Source: Actinomycetes bacterium (GTDB lineage: Bacteria; Actinomycetota; Acidimicrobiia; Acidimicrobiales; JAMCPL01). From it: a stretch of 64,000 nt of DNA. The notes under the pieces were generated by a model. It made no database searches. It was not told the DNA's origin and saw only the letters and a list, made by a program, of their open reading frames with translations. The first letter of the stretch is position 1, and each line of letters starts with the position of its first letter. This document shows positions 52,470 to 61,977 of the stretch, in pieces. Position numbers and translations under genes: made by a program. The stretch covers positions 1 to 64,000 of the forward strand of contig JAKBVZ010000034.1 of the NCBI GenBank assembly GCA_021841005.1. Reading direction: 5' to 3'.

Positions 52470-53582
52470 TCAGAGCACCTCCTGGATGCCGGTGCATGGC
52501 AAGTTGTGGGCTTCGGATACGGGCTCAGACAACAGGTCGCCGCGGTGAGTGGCAAGCCCCCTAGCAAGCGCCCCGTCCCTCCTGCATGCATCCTTCCAAC
52601 CATGGTCGGCCATGGACACCACGTAGGGCATGGTCACGTTGGTCAGTGCAAAAGTGGACGTATGGGACACCGCCCCGGGCATATTGGCCACGCAGTAAAA
52701 GATGGAGCCACCAACTGTGAAAGTCGGGTTGGAATGCGTAGTCGGTCGTGAGGATTCGAAACATCCACCCTGGTCGATGGAGATATCTACGAGAGCGCTT
52801 CCCGGCTTCATCCTGTTAACGAGATCATCCGTTACAAGTTTGGGTGCTCTCGCCCCTGGTATCAATACCGATCCGATAACCAAATCAGCATCGAGGCAGG
52901 CCCTCTCTATCTCGTATGCATTGGAGGCTATGGTTTCAATCTGACCCCTGTAAATGTGGTCCGCCACACGCAACTTGTCCACATTGGTGTCTAGGAGTTG
53001 TACCCTAGCCTGCATCCCGACGGCAATGGCTGTGGCATTCATTCCCGCCACACCTGCGCCAAGCACCACGACCTTGCCTGGATGTACTCCTGGTGCGCCG
53101 CCGAGCAATATTCCCCTGCCTCCCATCTCTTTTTCCAGACACCTTGCACCTTCCTGGGGAGCCATCCGTCCTGCCACCTCCGACATGGGGGCAAGAAGCG
53201 GGAGCGTCCCGCCCGGCAGGCCTACGGTTTCATAGGCTATTGAAGTAATACCGGAATCCAGTAACACATTTGTACATTCCAATGATGCAGCCAGATGCAG
53301 GTAAGTAAAGAGCACCAGCCCCTCTCTCAGCCGGTGATACTCACTTGGTACAGGCTCTTTCACCTTGAGTACAAGATCCGACCTTTCCCAAAGCTCATCA
53401 GGATTGGGCACTATCTCCGCTCCGGCCGCTCGAAAACTCTCGTCATCAAGGGACGACCCCAAGCCAGCTCCCCTCTCCACCAGCACCTCATGGCCATGAG
53501 CCACAAGCTCTCTCGTACCCGAGGGCGTAATGGCTATACGCGCCTCCATATCCTTCAGCTCTGCGGGGACTCCAATCCTCAT
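52470..53582 (-). CDS. ald: Alanine dehydrogenase
   Basis: NAD-dependent interconversion of alanine and pyruvate. The 370 residues contain MRIGVPAELKDMEARIAITP, VKVKEP-type catalytic Lys in LVLKVKEPVPSEY, the catalytic His region FTYLHLAAS, the NAD-binding VVVLGAGVAGMNATAIAVG, and DISIDQGGCFESSRPTTHS. The start has a Shine-Dalgarno (AAGGAG). Confidence 0.95.
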   Translation of the reverse strand: MRIGVPAELKDMEARIAITPSGTRELVAHGHEVLVERGAGLGSSLDDESFRAAGAEIVPNPDELWERSDLVLKVKEPVPSEYHRLREGLVLFTYLHLAASLECTNVLLDSGITSIAYETVGLPGGTLPLLAPMSEVAGRMAPQEGARCLEKEMGGRGILLGGAPGVHPGKVVVLGAGVAGMNATAIAVGMQARVQLLDTNVDKLRVADHIYRGQIETIASNAYEIERACLDADLVIGSVLIPGARAPKLVTDDLVNRMKPGSALVDISIDQGGCFESSRPTTHSNPTFTVGGSIFYCVANMPGAVSHTSTFALTNVTMPYVVSMADHGWKDACRRDGALARGLATHRGDLLSEPVSEAHNLPCTGIQEVL

Positions 53583-53993
53583 CCCGTTCTCCTTTTCACC
53601 ATGCTCTCCATATCCTCCTTTTCATGACTGTTACAGGTTTTTGCAATCGCCCGCATTTGCATTAAGCCGTCAGTATAGGTGGCGACGAGGACTCGTTGCC
53701 TTGTCGACCACTTGCGTCAGCCTGTAAAATTACCTCCGACGATCACCAGGTCCACCCTGTACCTGCCTACCGACGGAAAGCCGCGCATCGAGAGCGCTAA
53801 ACCAACTGTACCAAGCCGTATAGCCGGCAACCCACGCATCATGTATGGCTGCGGGGCCTGTTCGCTACATGTTGATCATTGTCACGAGATGACGTGAATA
53901 CTAGTGTAACCAACATGGGAATTACTCCGGAGACGGGAACCGGCAACGCGTGTCGCATCCAAGATGATCCGGTTATCAGTCGATGATCAGCAG
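53583..53993. other. Gene-free boundary before the pyrimidine catabolism locus
   Basis: No gene, tRNA or strong repeat is seen. A TATACT on the minus strand near 53672-53677 could be the ald -10. The right part precedes the aminotransferase start. From about here rightward I see no minisatellites or 70-75-bp duplications. Confidence 0.5.
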
Positions 53994-55304
53994 ATGAGTG
54001 AACACTGCGATCTGCTCGAGCGTCACCGTAGGGTAATGCCAACTTGGCTGAACCTCTACTACGAAGACCCGATCGAACTGGTAAGCGGGAAGGACTGCTT
54101 CGTCGCCGATGCCGAGGGCAACGAGTACATCGACTTCTTCGGCGGAATCTTGACCACCAGCATCGGTTACAACGTGGACGAGTTTGTGGAGGCCGTCCGG
54201 ACGCAGGCAGGGCGGATGGTCCACACCTCCACACTGTACCTGATCCGACCCATGGTGGAACTGGCCGAGCGTATTGCCGGATTGTCCGGTATCCCTGATG
54301 CCAAAGTGTTCTTCGTCAGCTCGGGCAGCGAGGCGGTGGATACCGCCCTCATGATGTGTTGCACCGCACGACGCACCAACCAGGTACTGGCATTACGTAA
54401 CAGCTACCACGGCCGGTCATTCGCTGCAGTTGGAGTCACCGGCAACCGCTCATGGTCGCCGGTATCTTTCGGCCCGCTGTCGGTAAGCTGGATACACAAC
54501 GGCGACAGCCTACGGGGTGTCTTTGCGGGACTCTCCGGCGAGGAACTGTGCCACGCAGCGGCGGACGATCTGCGCGAGGTGATGGCGACCACCACCGCAG
54601 GCGATATCGCGTGCCTTATCGCCGAACCTATCCAGGGTGTCGGCGGCTTCGTAGTACCGCCCGACGGTTTCCTGGGTGCCCTACAGGAGGTACTGGCAGA
54701 GCGCGGCATCCTCTACGTCTCGGACGAAGTCCAGACCGGCTGGGGCCGTACTGGTGAACACTTCTGGGGGTACCAGGCCCATGGGGTAAGGCCCGATCTA
54801 CTGGTCTTTGCGAAGGGTCTTGGTAATGGGCTGGCCATCGGCGGGGTAGTAGGGCGAGCCTCCATAGTCGACTCCTTCGAGTCCAACTCCATCTCCACAT
54901 TCGGCGGCAATCCGCTTGCGGCCACTGGTGCGCTTGCCACATTGGACTACATTGCAGCGCACAATCTGCAAGCCAATGCCCAAGCGGTCGGCACCCGCCT
55001 GCGCACGCAACTGGCGGAAGGAGTTGCCGGGTTGCCCATGGTGGCCGACGTGCGGGGTAAGGGTCTTATGATCGGAGTGGAACTGGTAATACCGGGCACC
55101 ACACGGCCCGATGCCGGATCAGCCATTGCTGTCCTCCAGGCGGCTAGGGACACCGGTGTTCTGGTAGGTAGGGGCGGGCTTTATGGCAACGTGTTGCGCA
55201 TCTCTCCGCCAATGTCAGTAACGCCTGCGGTGGCAGATGACGGTGCACGCAGGGTGCTCAGTGCCTTACGGAAGGTCAGCGGGAAGCAAGAAGGTAGTAA
55301 TTGA
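53994..55304 (+). CDS. Class III aminotransferase, probable beta-alanine (or beta-aminoisobutyrate) aminotransferase
   Basis: PLP enzyme of 436 residues. It shows FVSSGSEAVDTALMM, SYHGRSFAAVG, the EPIQGVGGFVVPPDGF segment, SDEVQTGWGRTGEHFWG and the Schiff-base Lys in VFAKGLGNGLAIGG. Next to a malonate-semialdehyde-type dehydrogenase, beta-ureidopropionase and dihydropyrimidinase, the natural job is moving the amino group from beta-alanine to give malonate semialdehyde. A Met ten codons upstream (53964) is an alternative start. The TGA stop overlaps the next TTG start. Confidence 0.85.
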   Translation: MSEHCDLLERHRRVMPTWLNLYYEDPIELVSGKDCFVADAEGNEYIDFFGGILTTSIGYNVDEFVEAVRTQAGRMVHTSTLYLIRPMVELAERIAGLSGIPDAKVFFVSSGSEAVDTALMMCCTARRTNQVLALRNSYHGRSFAAVGVTGNRSWSPVSFGPLSVSWIHNGDSLRGVFAGLSGEELCHAAADDLREVMATTTAGDIACLIAEPIQGVGGFVVPPDGFLGALQEVLAERGILYVSDEVQTGWGRTGEHFWGYQAHGVRPDLLVFAKGLGNGLAIGGVVGRASIVDSFESNSISTFGGNPLAATGALATLDYIAAHNLQANAQAVGTRLRTQLAEGVAGLPMVADVRGKGLMIGVELVIPGTTRPDAGSAIAVLQAARDTGVLVGRGGLYGNVLRISPPMSVTPAVADDGARRVLSALRKVSGKQEGSN

Positions 55305-56788
55305 TAAATCAGATAGAACATTGGCTGGATGGCAAGCACGCGAGCGGATATGGAACACGGACCGGACCGGTATTCGATCCAGCCACCGGACGCCAGACGG
55401 CCGCCGTGCCAATGGGTGGCCCCGAAGATGTGAACCAAGCGGTACGTGGTGCCAGGAATGCGGCATCTGAGTGGTCCCGCACATCGTTGACCCGGCGTAT
55501 GGCGGTACTCTTTCGTTTCCGGCAGCTACTGGCTGAAGACAGCAACGACCTGGCCCAGCTGGTGACCGCCGAACACGGTAAGGTCCTCAGTGACTCAGCA
55601 GGTGAAGTAGCACGAGGTCTGGAGGTTGCGGATTTCGCCTGTGGCATCGCGGAACTGCTCAAGGCGGAGCACTCGCTGGGTGTCTCCACTGGTGTCGATG
55701 CTTACTCGATTCGCCAGCCGCTCGGTGTCGTGGCAGGTATCACGCCGTTCAATTTTCCTGCCCTTGTCCCGCTGTGGATGGCGCCACTGGCCATCGCCTG
55801 TGGCAACTCATTCATACTCAAGCCTTCGGAGAAGGACCCATCGGCTTCCATGTGGCTTGCCCAGCGCTGGACCGAGGCTGGGCTGCCTGATGGCGTGTTC
55901 CAGGTGGTGCATGGGGACAAGGATACTGTCGATGCCATCTTGGCCCATCCCGGCATCGACGCGGTGAGTTTCGTCGGTTCCACGCCAGTCGCACGTTCTG
56001 TCCAACGCCAAGCGGTGTCGATGGGCAAGCGAGTACAAGCTTTGGGTGGAGCCAAGAACCACCTGGTTGCCATGCCTGATGTAGATCCTGATACAGTAGC
56101 CTCCGCTCTGGTCAACTCTGCTTATGGCTCGTGCGGCGAGCGCTGTATGGCTGTCTCGGTGGCTGTATTGATCGGTGACGGCGCCGGCCAGGTAGTGGAA
56201 GCCATCCGTGAGCGGGCCGCAAATCTGGTGGTAGGACCGGGAAATGATCCTGAGTCTGAGATGGGTCCGCTGGTCACCCAGGCACACCGGGATCGAGTTG
56301 CGAGCTACCTGGATGCGGGCGTCCGCGAGGGTGCCAACCTGGTACTGGACGGCAGGCACCACACAGTGAGCGGTGATCCCGGCGGCTTCTGGCTCGGGCC
56401 ATCGTTGTTCGATGCCGTCGATCCTGGCATGTCTATCTACCAGGATGAAATTTTTGGACCGGTACTCTGCGTGGTACGAGCTACTTCGCTGGAGGAGGCC
56501 ATTAGAATCATCAATGACAACCCTTACGGAAACGGAGCAGCGGTGTTCACCAACGACATGGCCTCTGCTCGGCAGTTCGAGATGGAGGTGGAAGCAGGCA
56601 TGGTGGGTGTCAACGTGGCCATTCCGGTACCCGTGGCGTTCTACGGTTTTGGAGGTTGGGGATCTTCGATCTTCAGCGACCATGATATGTATGGACCTGA
56701 CGGTGTCCGATTCTATACGAGATCAAAAAAGATCACCTCTCGTTCACTTGCGCACCGAGGGTCATTGAGCTTCCCCACCAACCAATGA
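55301..56788 (+). CDS. mmsA: CoA-acylating methylmalonate/malonate-semialdehyde dehydrogenase
   Basis: The 495-residue aldehyde dehydrogenase has QPLGVVAGITPFNFPALVP, FILKPSEKDPSAS, FVGSTPVARSVQRQA, and GERCMAVSVAV with the catalytic Cys near 280. The missing general-base Glu of hydrolytic ALDHs is replaced by the ALGGAKNH segment, typical of MMSDH. It would turn malonate semialdehyde into acetyl-CoA (or methylmalonate semialdehyde from thymine into propionyl-CoA). The TTG start overlaps the aminotransferase stop. Confidence 0.9.
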   Translation: MINQIEHWLDGKHASGYGTRTGPVFDPATGRQTAAVPMGGPEDVNQAVRGARNAASEWSRTSLTRRMAVLFRFRQLLAEDSNDLAQLVTAEHGKVLSDSAGEVARGLEVADFACGIAELLKAEHSLGVSTGVDAYSIRQPLGVVAGITPFNFPALVPLWMAPLAIACGNSFILKPSEKDPSASMWLAQRWTEAGLPDGVFQVVHGDKDTVDAILAHPGIDAVSFVGSTPVARSVQRQAVSMGKRVQALGGAKNHLVAMPDVDPDTVASALVNSAYGSCGERCMAVSVAVLIGDGAGQVVEAIRERAANLVVGPGNDPESEMGPLVTQAHRDRVASYLDAGVREGANLVLDGRHHTVSGDPGGFWLGPSLFDAVDPGMSIYQDEIFGPVLCVVRATSLEEAIRIINDNPYGNGAAVFTNDMASARQFEMEVEAGMVGVNVAIPVPVAFYGFGGWGSSIFSDHDMYGPDGVRFYTRSKKITSRSLAHRGSLSFPTNQ

Positions 56789-56817
56789 AAGGAGCCGATG
56801 GATGAGAGGAGCAACAG

Positions 56818-57657
56818 ATGCCTAAAGTCGTACGAGCTGCACTCGTGCAGGCCAAGTGGACCGGAGACAAGGAGTCGATGCTCGAGTCAAGCATTACGCT
56901 GGCTGGAGAAGCCGCTTCACAAGGAGCGCAGATCCTGTGCTTCCAGGAGCTGTTCTACGGCCCATATTTCTGCCAGGTGCAGGAACCGGAGTACTATGCG
57001 TATGCAGAACCCGTACCGGGCCCGACCACTGAGCGGATGATGGAGTTGGCAAGGCAAACCTCGATGGTGATCGTGGCTCCCATCTATGAGGAGGAACAGC
57101 CCGGCGTTTACTACAACACGGCGCTGGTGATCGATGCCGATGGACGCTATCTCGGCAAGTACCGTAAGACTCACATTCCCCAGGTAAACGGGTTCTGGGA
57201 GAAGTACTACTTCCGTCCAGGAAATCTGGGTTTTCCGGTATACGATACTTCGGTGTGCCGCGTCGGTGTCTATATCTGCTATGACCGCCACTTTCCCGAA
57301 GGATGGCGAGCACTGGGCTTGGCCGGCGCTCAGATAGTGTTCAACCCTTCCGCCACCAGCCGGGGTCTATCTGCCTACTTATGGAATCTCGAGCAACCGG
57401 CTGCTGCTGTGGCCAATGAGTATTTTATTGGCGCAATCAATCGGGTAGGGGTGGAACCGCTGGGAGACAATGATTTCTACGGCAGTTCCTACTTCGTTGA
57501 CCCGAGAGGCCAGATCGTGGGTACAATAGCTTCGGACTCCAACGAGGAGGTGGTGGTACGCGACCTCGACCTAGAACAAATTGATGAGGTACGCCGCCTC
57601 TGGGCATTCTATAGAGACCGTCGTCCCGACACTTACGGACCGGTGGTGGCCCCATGA
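56818..57657 (+). CDS. Beta-ureidopropionase (N-carbamoyl-beta-alanine amidohydrolase)
   Basis: Nitrilase-superfamily amidase of 279 residues with the catalytic triad visible: Glu near 43 (FQELFYGPYF), Lys near 117 (YRKTHIP) and Cys near 154 (YICYDRHFPEGWR). It hydrolyses N-carbamoyl-beta-alanine to beta-alanine, CO2 and ammonia. N-carbamoylputrescine amidase is a close relative, but the dihydropyrimidinase neighbour favours the pyrimidine role. The Shine-Dalgarno is AGAGGAG. The stop overlaps the next gene as ATGA. Confidence 0.9.
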   Translation: MPKVVRAALVQAKWTGDKESMLESSITLAGEAASQGAQILCFQELFYGPYFCQVQEPEYYAYAEPVPGPTTERMMELARQTSMVIVAPIYEEEQPGVYYNTALVIDADGRYLGKYRKTHIPQVNGFWEKYYFRPGNLGFPVYDTSVCRVGVYICYDRHFPEGWRALGLAGAQIVFNPSATSRGLSAYLWNLEQPAAAVANEYFIGAINRVGVEPLGDNDFYGSSYFVDPRGQIVGTIASDSNEEVVVRDLDLEQIDEVRRLWAFYRDRRPDTYGPVVAP

Positions 57658-59087
57658 ATCGGATCCTGATCGAACACGGTACGGTGGTGACCGCCAGCGG
57701 AACCGTTGCCGCTGATGTCCTGGTAGAGGATGAGAAGATAGCGGCATTGCTCCAGGAAGGTACGGGGTACCCGTCAGGCGGTGAAGGACTGGATCGGATC
57801 GACGCCACCGGGAAGCTGGTGGTGCCAGGCGGCATAGACGTACATACGCACATGGAGATGCCATTTGGTGGGTCATTCTCCTCCGACACCTTTGCAACCG
57901 GCACTGAGGCGGCAGCGTGGGGCGGTACCACCACCATCGTCGACTTTGCCATCCAGCCACGTGGCGGCAGCGCCCGGCAGGGCTTGGAGACCTGGATGAG
58001 TAGAGCCGAAGGGCAGTGCGCCATCGACTATGGCTTCCATCTCATCCTGTCGGACGTTACTGATGAGGTACTCAAGGAGATGCAAGGACTTGTACGCGAC
58101 GGCATCACCAGTTACAAGCTGTTCATGGCCTATCCCGGCGTGTTCTATTCCGATGACGGGCAAATCTTACGGGTCATGCAGACGGCGGCCGCCTGTGGCG
58201 CCACTGTGATGATGCATGCCGAGAACGGTATAGCCATCGACGTCTTAGTACGCCAGGCGCTGGAGGCCGGACAATGCGATCCCCGGATGCATGGCGAGAC
58301 ACGGCCTTCGGCGCTTGAGGGTGAGGCAACACATCGCGCCATCATACTTGCCCAGGTGGCGGGATGCCCGCTCTACATCGTGCACCTATCGGCTGCCGAA
58401 GCGCTGGCCGAGGTGGTCCAGGCGCGCGACCGAGGTCAAGCGGTGTCTGCCGAAACCTGTCCCCAATATCTGTTCTTGGATGAGTCGCTTATGGCCGAAC
58501 CTGACTTCGAGGGTGCCAAGTACGTCTGCTCTCCACCCATTCGCGCCGAGGATCACCGCCGAGCGCTGTGGCAAGGCATTCAGACCGGCGACCTGTCGGT
58601 GGTGGCAACCGACCACTGCCCGTTCTGTTTCAAAGGTCAGAAGGAACTGGGGCGCGGGGACTTCACCAAGATCCCCAATGGCCTGCCTGTTGTGGAACAC
58701 CGCATGGACCTCATCTACCAGGGAGTGGTGTCCGGCCGGATCACGGCTGAGCGCTGGGTGGAACTGACTTCGACCGCACCGGCGCGCCTATTCGGTATGT
58801 ACCCACAGAAGGGCACCTTGCTGCCGGGAGCCGATGCCGACCTAGTGATATACGACCCTTCTCGTTCCCATGACCTCGGCGCGGCCACCCATCACATGGC
58901 GGTGGATTACTCGGTTTTCGAGGGCTTGGCGATCACCGGTGCGGTGGATACCGTGATCTCACGTGGAACGGTGTTGCTCAGTAATGGCGCCTACCGTGGT
59001 CGCCCGAATCATGGCCGGTTCCTACCACGCAACCGGTACAGTGGACCGGCGATCCCGACCGGCCTACCCAACACTGGGAGGTCGTAG
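57654..59087 (+). CDS. Dihydropyrimidinase (D-hydantoinase family)
   Basis: Zinc amidohydrolase of 477 residues opening dihydrouracil or dihydrothymine. Metal ligands are in IDVHTHMEMP (near 63), the carboxylated Lys in TSYKLFMAYPG (near 154), His in MMHAENG and YIVHLSAAEA, and Asp in VVATDHCPF. TKIPNGLPVVEHR is also typical. It is coupled by ATGA to the beta-ureidopropionase. The 116 bp that follow hold only a 38-codon frame, which I do not call. Confidence 0.93.
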   Translation: MNRILIEHGTVVTASGTVAADVLVEDEKIAALLQEGTGYPSGGEGLDRIDATGKLVVPGGIDVHTHMEMPFGGSFSSDTFATGTEAAAWGGTTTIVDFAIQPRGGSARQGLETWMSRAEGQCAIDYGFHLILSDVTDEVLKEMQGLVRDGITSYKLFMAYPGVFYSDDGQILRVMQTAAACGATVMMHAENGIAIDVLVRQALEAGQCDPRMHGETRPSALEGEATHRAIILAQVAGCPLYIVHLSAAEALAEVVQARDRGQAVSAETCPQYLFLDESLMAEPDFEGAKYVCSPPIRAEDHRRALWQGIQTGDLSVVATDHCPFCFKGQKELGRGDFTKIPNGLPVVEHRMDLIYQGVVSGRITAERWVELTSTAPARLFGMYPQKGTLLPGADADLVIYDPSRSHDLGAATHHMAVDYSVFEGLAITGAVDTVISRGTVLLSNGAYRGRPNHGRFLPRNRYSGPAIPTGLPNTGRS

Positions 59088-59203
59088 CGAGTGAGTCCGT
59101 TCACACACCAGATAGCGAGTACCCACCACAGTACCCATCCGGTTATGAAGCTTCTCGGTAACCAATCTCGAGGTGGATGCGTCGCACTGCCGGAAGGACA
59201 ATC

Positions 59204-60229
59204 ATGAGATTCGGCGTAGTACTCCAAACCGATCCGCCGGCCACGCGGGTGATCGAGTTGGCTGGAGCAGCCGAAAGCGCCGGCTTCGAGACAGTATGGA
59301 CTTTCGACTCGCCGGTGTTGTGGCAGGAGCCGTTCGTGATATACAGCCGTATCCTCGAAGCAACGCAGCGGGTGACCGTTGGCACCATGGTTACAAACCC
59401 GCGCTCGCGGGACTGGACCGTAACCGCCTCGCTGTTCGCCACGCTCAACGACATGTTCGGGAACCGTACCATCTGCGGGATCGGTCGGGGAGACTCGGCC
59501 GTGCGCGTGGTGGGGCGTAAGCCTACCAGCTTGGAGGAGGTGACCGGAGCAATCCGTACCATCCGCGCCCTGGCTGAGGGCCGGCAGGTCCAGCTTCACG
59601 GCAAGGAAGTTCGCATCCCCTGGATCCGTGATGGACACCTGGCGGTATGGATGGCAGCATACGGTCCAAAGGCTCTGGAGGTGGCCGGTCGCGAAGCCGA
59701 TGGCTTGATCCTGCAGATTGCCGACCCCTTTATCATCGAGTGGGCCATCGGTCGCTTCCACGCGGCTGCAGCAGAAGCAGGTCGGGACCCGGCATCACTC
59801 TCCATATGCGTGGCCGCCCCGGCCTATACCGGTGACGACCTGGCTCATCAGCGAGACCAGGTACGATGGTTCGGTGGCATGGTGGGAAACCATGTTGCCG
59901 AACTGGTGAGTCGCTACGGGCAGGGATCCGGTACGGTGCCCCGTGAGCTGACAGCCTACATCGAGCAACGCCAAGGCTACGACTACAGCCATCACGGTCG
60001 ATCCGGTAACCCTGACACCGAGTTTGTCCCGGACGATATAATAGATCGTTTCTGCATACTCGGGGCAGCCGAGCAACATGTCACCAAGCTACGCCGTCTG
60101 CAAGAGCTGGGGGTGGGGCACTTCGCCCTCTATCTGATGCACGATGCCCAGGATGCCACGTTGGCTGCCTATGGTGCTCATGTCATACCTAATCTGCAGG
60201 GGCACTCCTCGGCAAACCTGCCGCCTTGA
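59204..60229 (+). CDS. LLM-class flavin/F420-dependent oxidoreductase
   Basis: Luciferase-like TIM-barrel oxidoreductase of 341 residues: MRFGVVLQTDPPATRVIEL, the FDSPVLWQEP segment, GTMVTNPRSRDW, FGNRTICGIGRGDSAVRVVG, and VWMAAYGPKALEVAGREADG. It looks like the TIGR03842-type group, which I recall often beside dihydropyrimidinase genes. The locus lacks a dihydropyrimidine dehydrogenase, so this enzyme is a candidate for uracil reduction; that is inference. Shine-Dalgarno GGAAGG. Its 3' end overlaps the convergent pucR 3' end by 41 bp. Confidence 0.87.
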   Translation: MRFGVVLQTDPPATRVIELAGAAESAGFETVWTFDSPVLWQEPFVIYSRILEATQRVTVGTMVTNPRSRDWTVTASLFATLNDMFGNRTICGIGRGDSAVRVVGRKPTSLEEVTGAIRTIRALAEGRQVQLHGKEVRIPWIRDGHLAVWMAAYGPKALEVAGREADGLILQIADPFIIEWAIGRFHAAAAEAGRDPASLSICVAAPAYTGDDLAHQRDQVRWFGGMVGNHVAELVSRYGQGSGTVPRELTAYIEQRQGYDYSHHGRSGNPDTEFVPDDIIDRFCILGAAEQHVTKLRRLQELGVGHFALYLMHDAQDATLAAYGAHVIPNLQGHSSANLPP

Positions 60230-61871
60230 TACCGGCGTTACGGCCATTGCTCGACACAGGCAAGGTAGCCATGACGGCCAAGTGTAGCGCGACCCGTGTC
60301 TCTGGATCCTCGAGGTCGCAGCCAAGTACAGCAGCGACCCTCCCGAGAGAGTGGTAAAAGGCTGCCCGGCTGTAATGCGAACGGGTCGCAGCCAACGACT
60401 TGTTACCTCCACACTCGAGGTACGAGCGCAGGATATCCATCAGGCTGGTGCCGTAACGCTGATCATACTCCCACAAAGGGCGAAGCCGGCGGTCGATGAA
60501 TCGCTGCAAGCGGGGATCGTCCTGAAGAAGCCGCAACAGGCCGCGCAGGTCGATGTCATCGACAGTTGGAACAGCCGCCCCATTGAACGTGTTGTTTCCA
60601 AGTACGGCCAGTGCTACTTCGCTCGCTTGGCGCATTGCCTGGGTCAGGTCCGCAGGCACGGGACTAGGCGGCAGGTAGGCTGCACCGAGGCCTGCACCCA
60701 GCATGGTGCTATGCCCATTTCGGATCTCGGTTGCGATGTTCGCCAGATGCTGCCGGTCATCATGCTGCCCCGGCAGGGCTATCAGCACTTGAAGTAAATC
60801 GTCACTCAGCCGACCGACCAAGCCTGTGGTGCTGGTGCGCTCCAGCGCACGCTCCACTGGTTCCTCCTGGCAGAACGGGAATTCCGACCGGATACATAGC
60901 ACAGCCAGCGGGTGGTGCCGGAGATCGGCGCCAAGCGACCTGGCCCGAACATAGAATTCGTCGAGCGATCGGCACCGGCCGGCCGCGAGGTCGGAAACCA
61001 GTCCACGCCGGGCTGCCCGCTCCAGCGTGGGCGCCGGACCTTGAACAAGCCAGACTACCGCCAAGGCATCCGCTCCACTGGCCAACACTGTGTGGTGCAG
61101 CGTGGTGGGTGGATGTTCGAGCAATATCACGACCCGGCCACACACCTGACCTCGCACCTCAACCGGCTTAGCCAGCCAGCCCGGGTGCTGATCGCCAAGG
61201 CGCCAGCTACGCTCTTCCCAGCCGGACAGCAGTTCTTCAAGCGGTACACCGTTACGCGCAACGGCCAGTGGCCAGTGAGCCAAACTTTCGAAGATGACCG
61301 GACAGTGAGTCAGGGCACTCATCTTTTGTACCACGTCGGTGGGGCTGGCCGAGGTGGCCAGAGTATGGAATGTCCGGTGAACCTTCTCCTCGATACGGAG
61401 ATCGGCCAGCTGGGCATCCAGGATCATGGCGTGAACCGATTCAGTGATGGTGACAAAAGAAACCTCACGCTCCAATGCGATAAGAGGGAGTCCGCGACGT
61501 ACCGCGGCAATTACCAGCTCACGAGGAATCTCGGCGTAGCGGCGGATTAGTTCGACCACCAGCCCGCTTGCCCCGGCATCAGCCAGGTCATCAATGCACT
61601 GGACGAGACCGGCATCGTGGGCAGGAAAGGCGATACCGGTAGTGAGGATGAGCTCACCACCTTTGAGAAGCTTCCCGATGTCTGGAACTTCGGAAACGTG
61701 GACCCAACGTACAGGCTTGTCCAGATTCGTCTGGCCTGCCATAACCGTGGGTCTCCCCGCCTGTATCTCCTCCAGACCGAGTACGTCAGCCACTGTGACT
61801 TTGCCGCCCTGGTAAGGATGGAGACCCGTAGTCGTCGACCTACCTTGTGCGTGACGTCTTGATGAGGTCAT
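60189..61871 (-). CDS. PucR-family transcriptional regulator
   Basis: The 560 residues have an N-terminal PucR sensory domain (about 25-145, TVADVLGLEEIQAGRPTV), a GGDEF-like middle region (about 290-410) and a C-terminal PucR helix-turn-helix (about 455-530, with TLMDILRSYLECGGNKSLAA written here as SLMDILRSYLECGGNKS). PucR proteins control purine or related nitrogen catabolism; here the target is probably the flanking pyrimidine genes. A TATACT ends seven bases before the ATG, supporting the long form with 27 extra N-terminal residues. Confidence 0.9.
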   Translation of the reverse strand: MTSSRRHAQGRSTTTGLHPYQGGKVTVADVLGLEEIQAGRPTVMAGQTNLDKPVRWVHVSEVPDIGKLLKGGELILTTGIAFPAHDAGLVQCIDDLADAGASGLVVELIRRYAEIPRELVIAAVRRGLPLIALEREVSFVTITESVHAMILDAQLADLRIEEKVHRTFHTLATSASPTDVVQKMSALTHCPVIFESLAHWPLAVARNGVPLEELLSGWEERSWRLGDQHPGWLAKPVEVRGQVCGRVVILLEHPPTTLHHTVLASGADALAVVWLVQGPAPTLERAARRGLVSDLAAGRCRSLDEFYVRARSLGADLRHHPLAVLCIRSEFPFCQEEPVERALERTSTTGLVGRLSDDLLQVLIALPGQHDDRQHLANIATEIRNGHSTMLGAGLGAAYLPPSPVPADLTQAMRQASEVALAVLGNNTFNGAAVPTVDDIDLRGLLRLLQDDPRLQRFIDRRLRPLWEYDQRYGTSLMDILRSYLECGGNKSLAATRSHYSRAAFYHSLGRVAAVLGCDLEDPETRVALHLAVMATLPVSSNGRNAGIKAAGLPRSAPAD

Positions 61872-61878
61872 CGAGTCC

Positions 61879-61884
61879 AGTATA
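61879..61884 (-). promoter_or_regulatory. pucR -10 element
   Basis: The minus-strand TATACT ends seven bases before the pucR ATG, predicting a leaderless transcript. The -35 is poor, as expected for an activated or regulated promoter. Confidence 0.5.
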
Positions 61885-61963
61885 TTACACTGAAGCGCGT
61901 TATACTTACTGCCGGCATCCCTGACCCGGTATTTCTCGCGATAGAGTAGCCTGGCTCATGCAC

Positions 61964-61977
61964 CTACCGGTCGGTAG
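61964..61977. promoter_or_regulatory. Inverted repeat, possible operator
   Basis: CTACCGGTCGGTAG has 6-bp arms around GT and lies in the 230-bp spacer between pucR and the nucleoside hydrolase gene. It could bind a regulator such as PucR; there is no second copy to support it. Confidence 0.3.

Noticed and set aside
52462-52481. Bidirectional terminator between tyrS and ald
   Set aside because: GAGGTG/CACCTC can pair, but the stem is short, has no U tract and lies over the ald stop.
59092-59207. 38-codon GTG frame ending in an ATGA overlap with the LLM gene
   Set aside because: No recognisable features and a good Shine-Dalgarno already serves the LLM gene.
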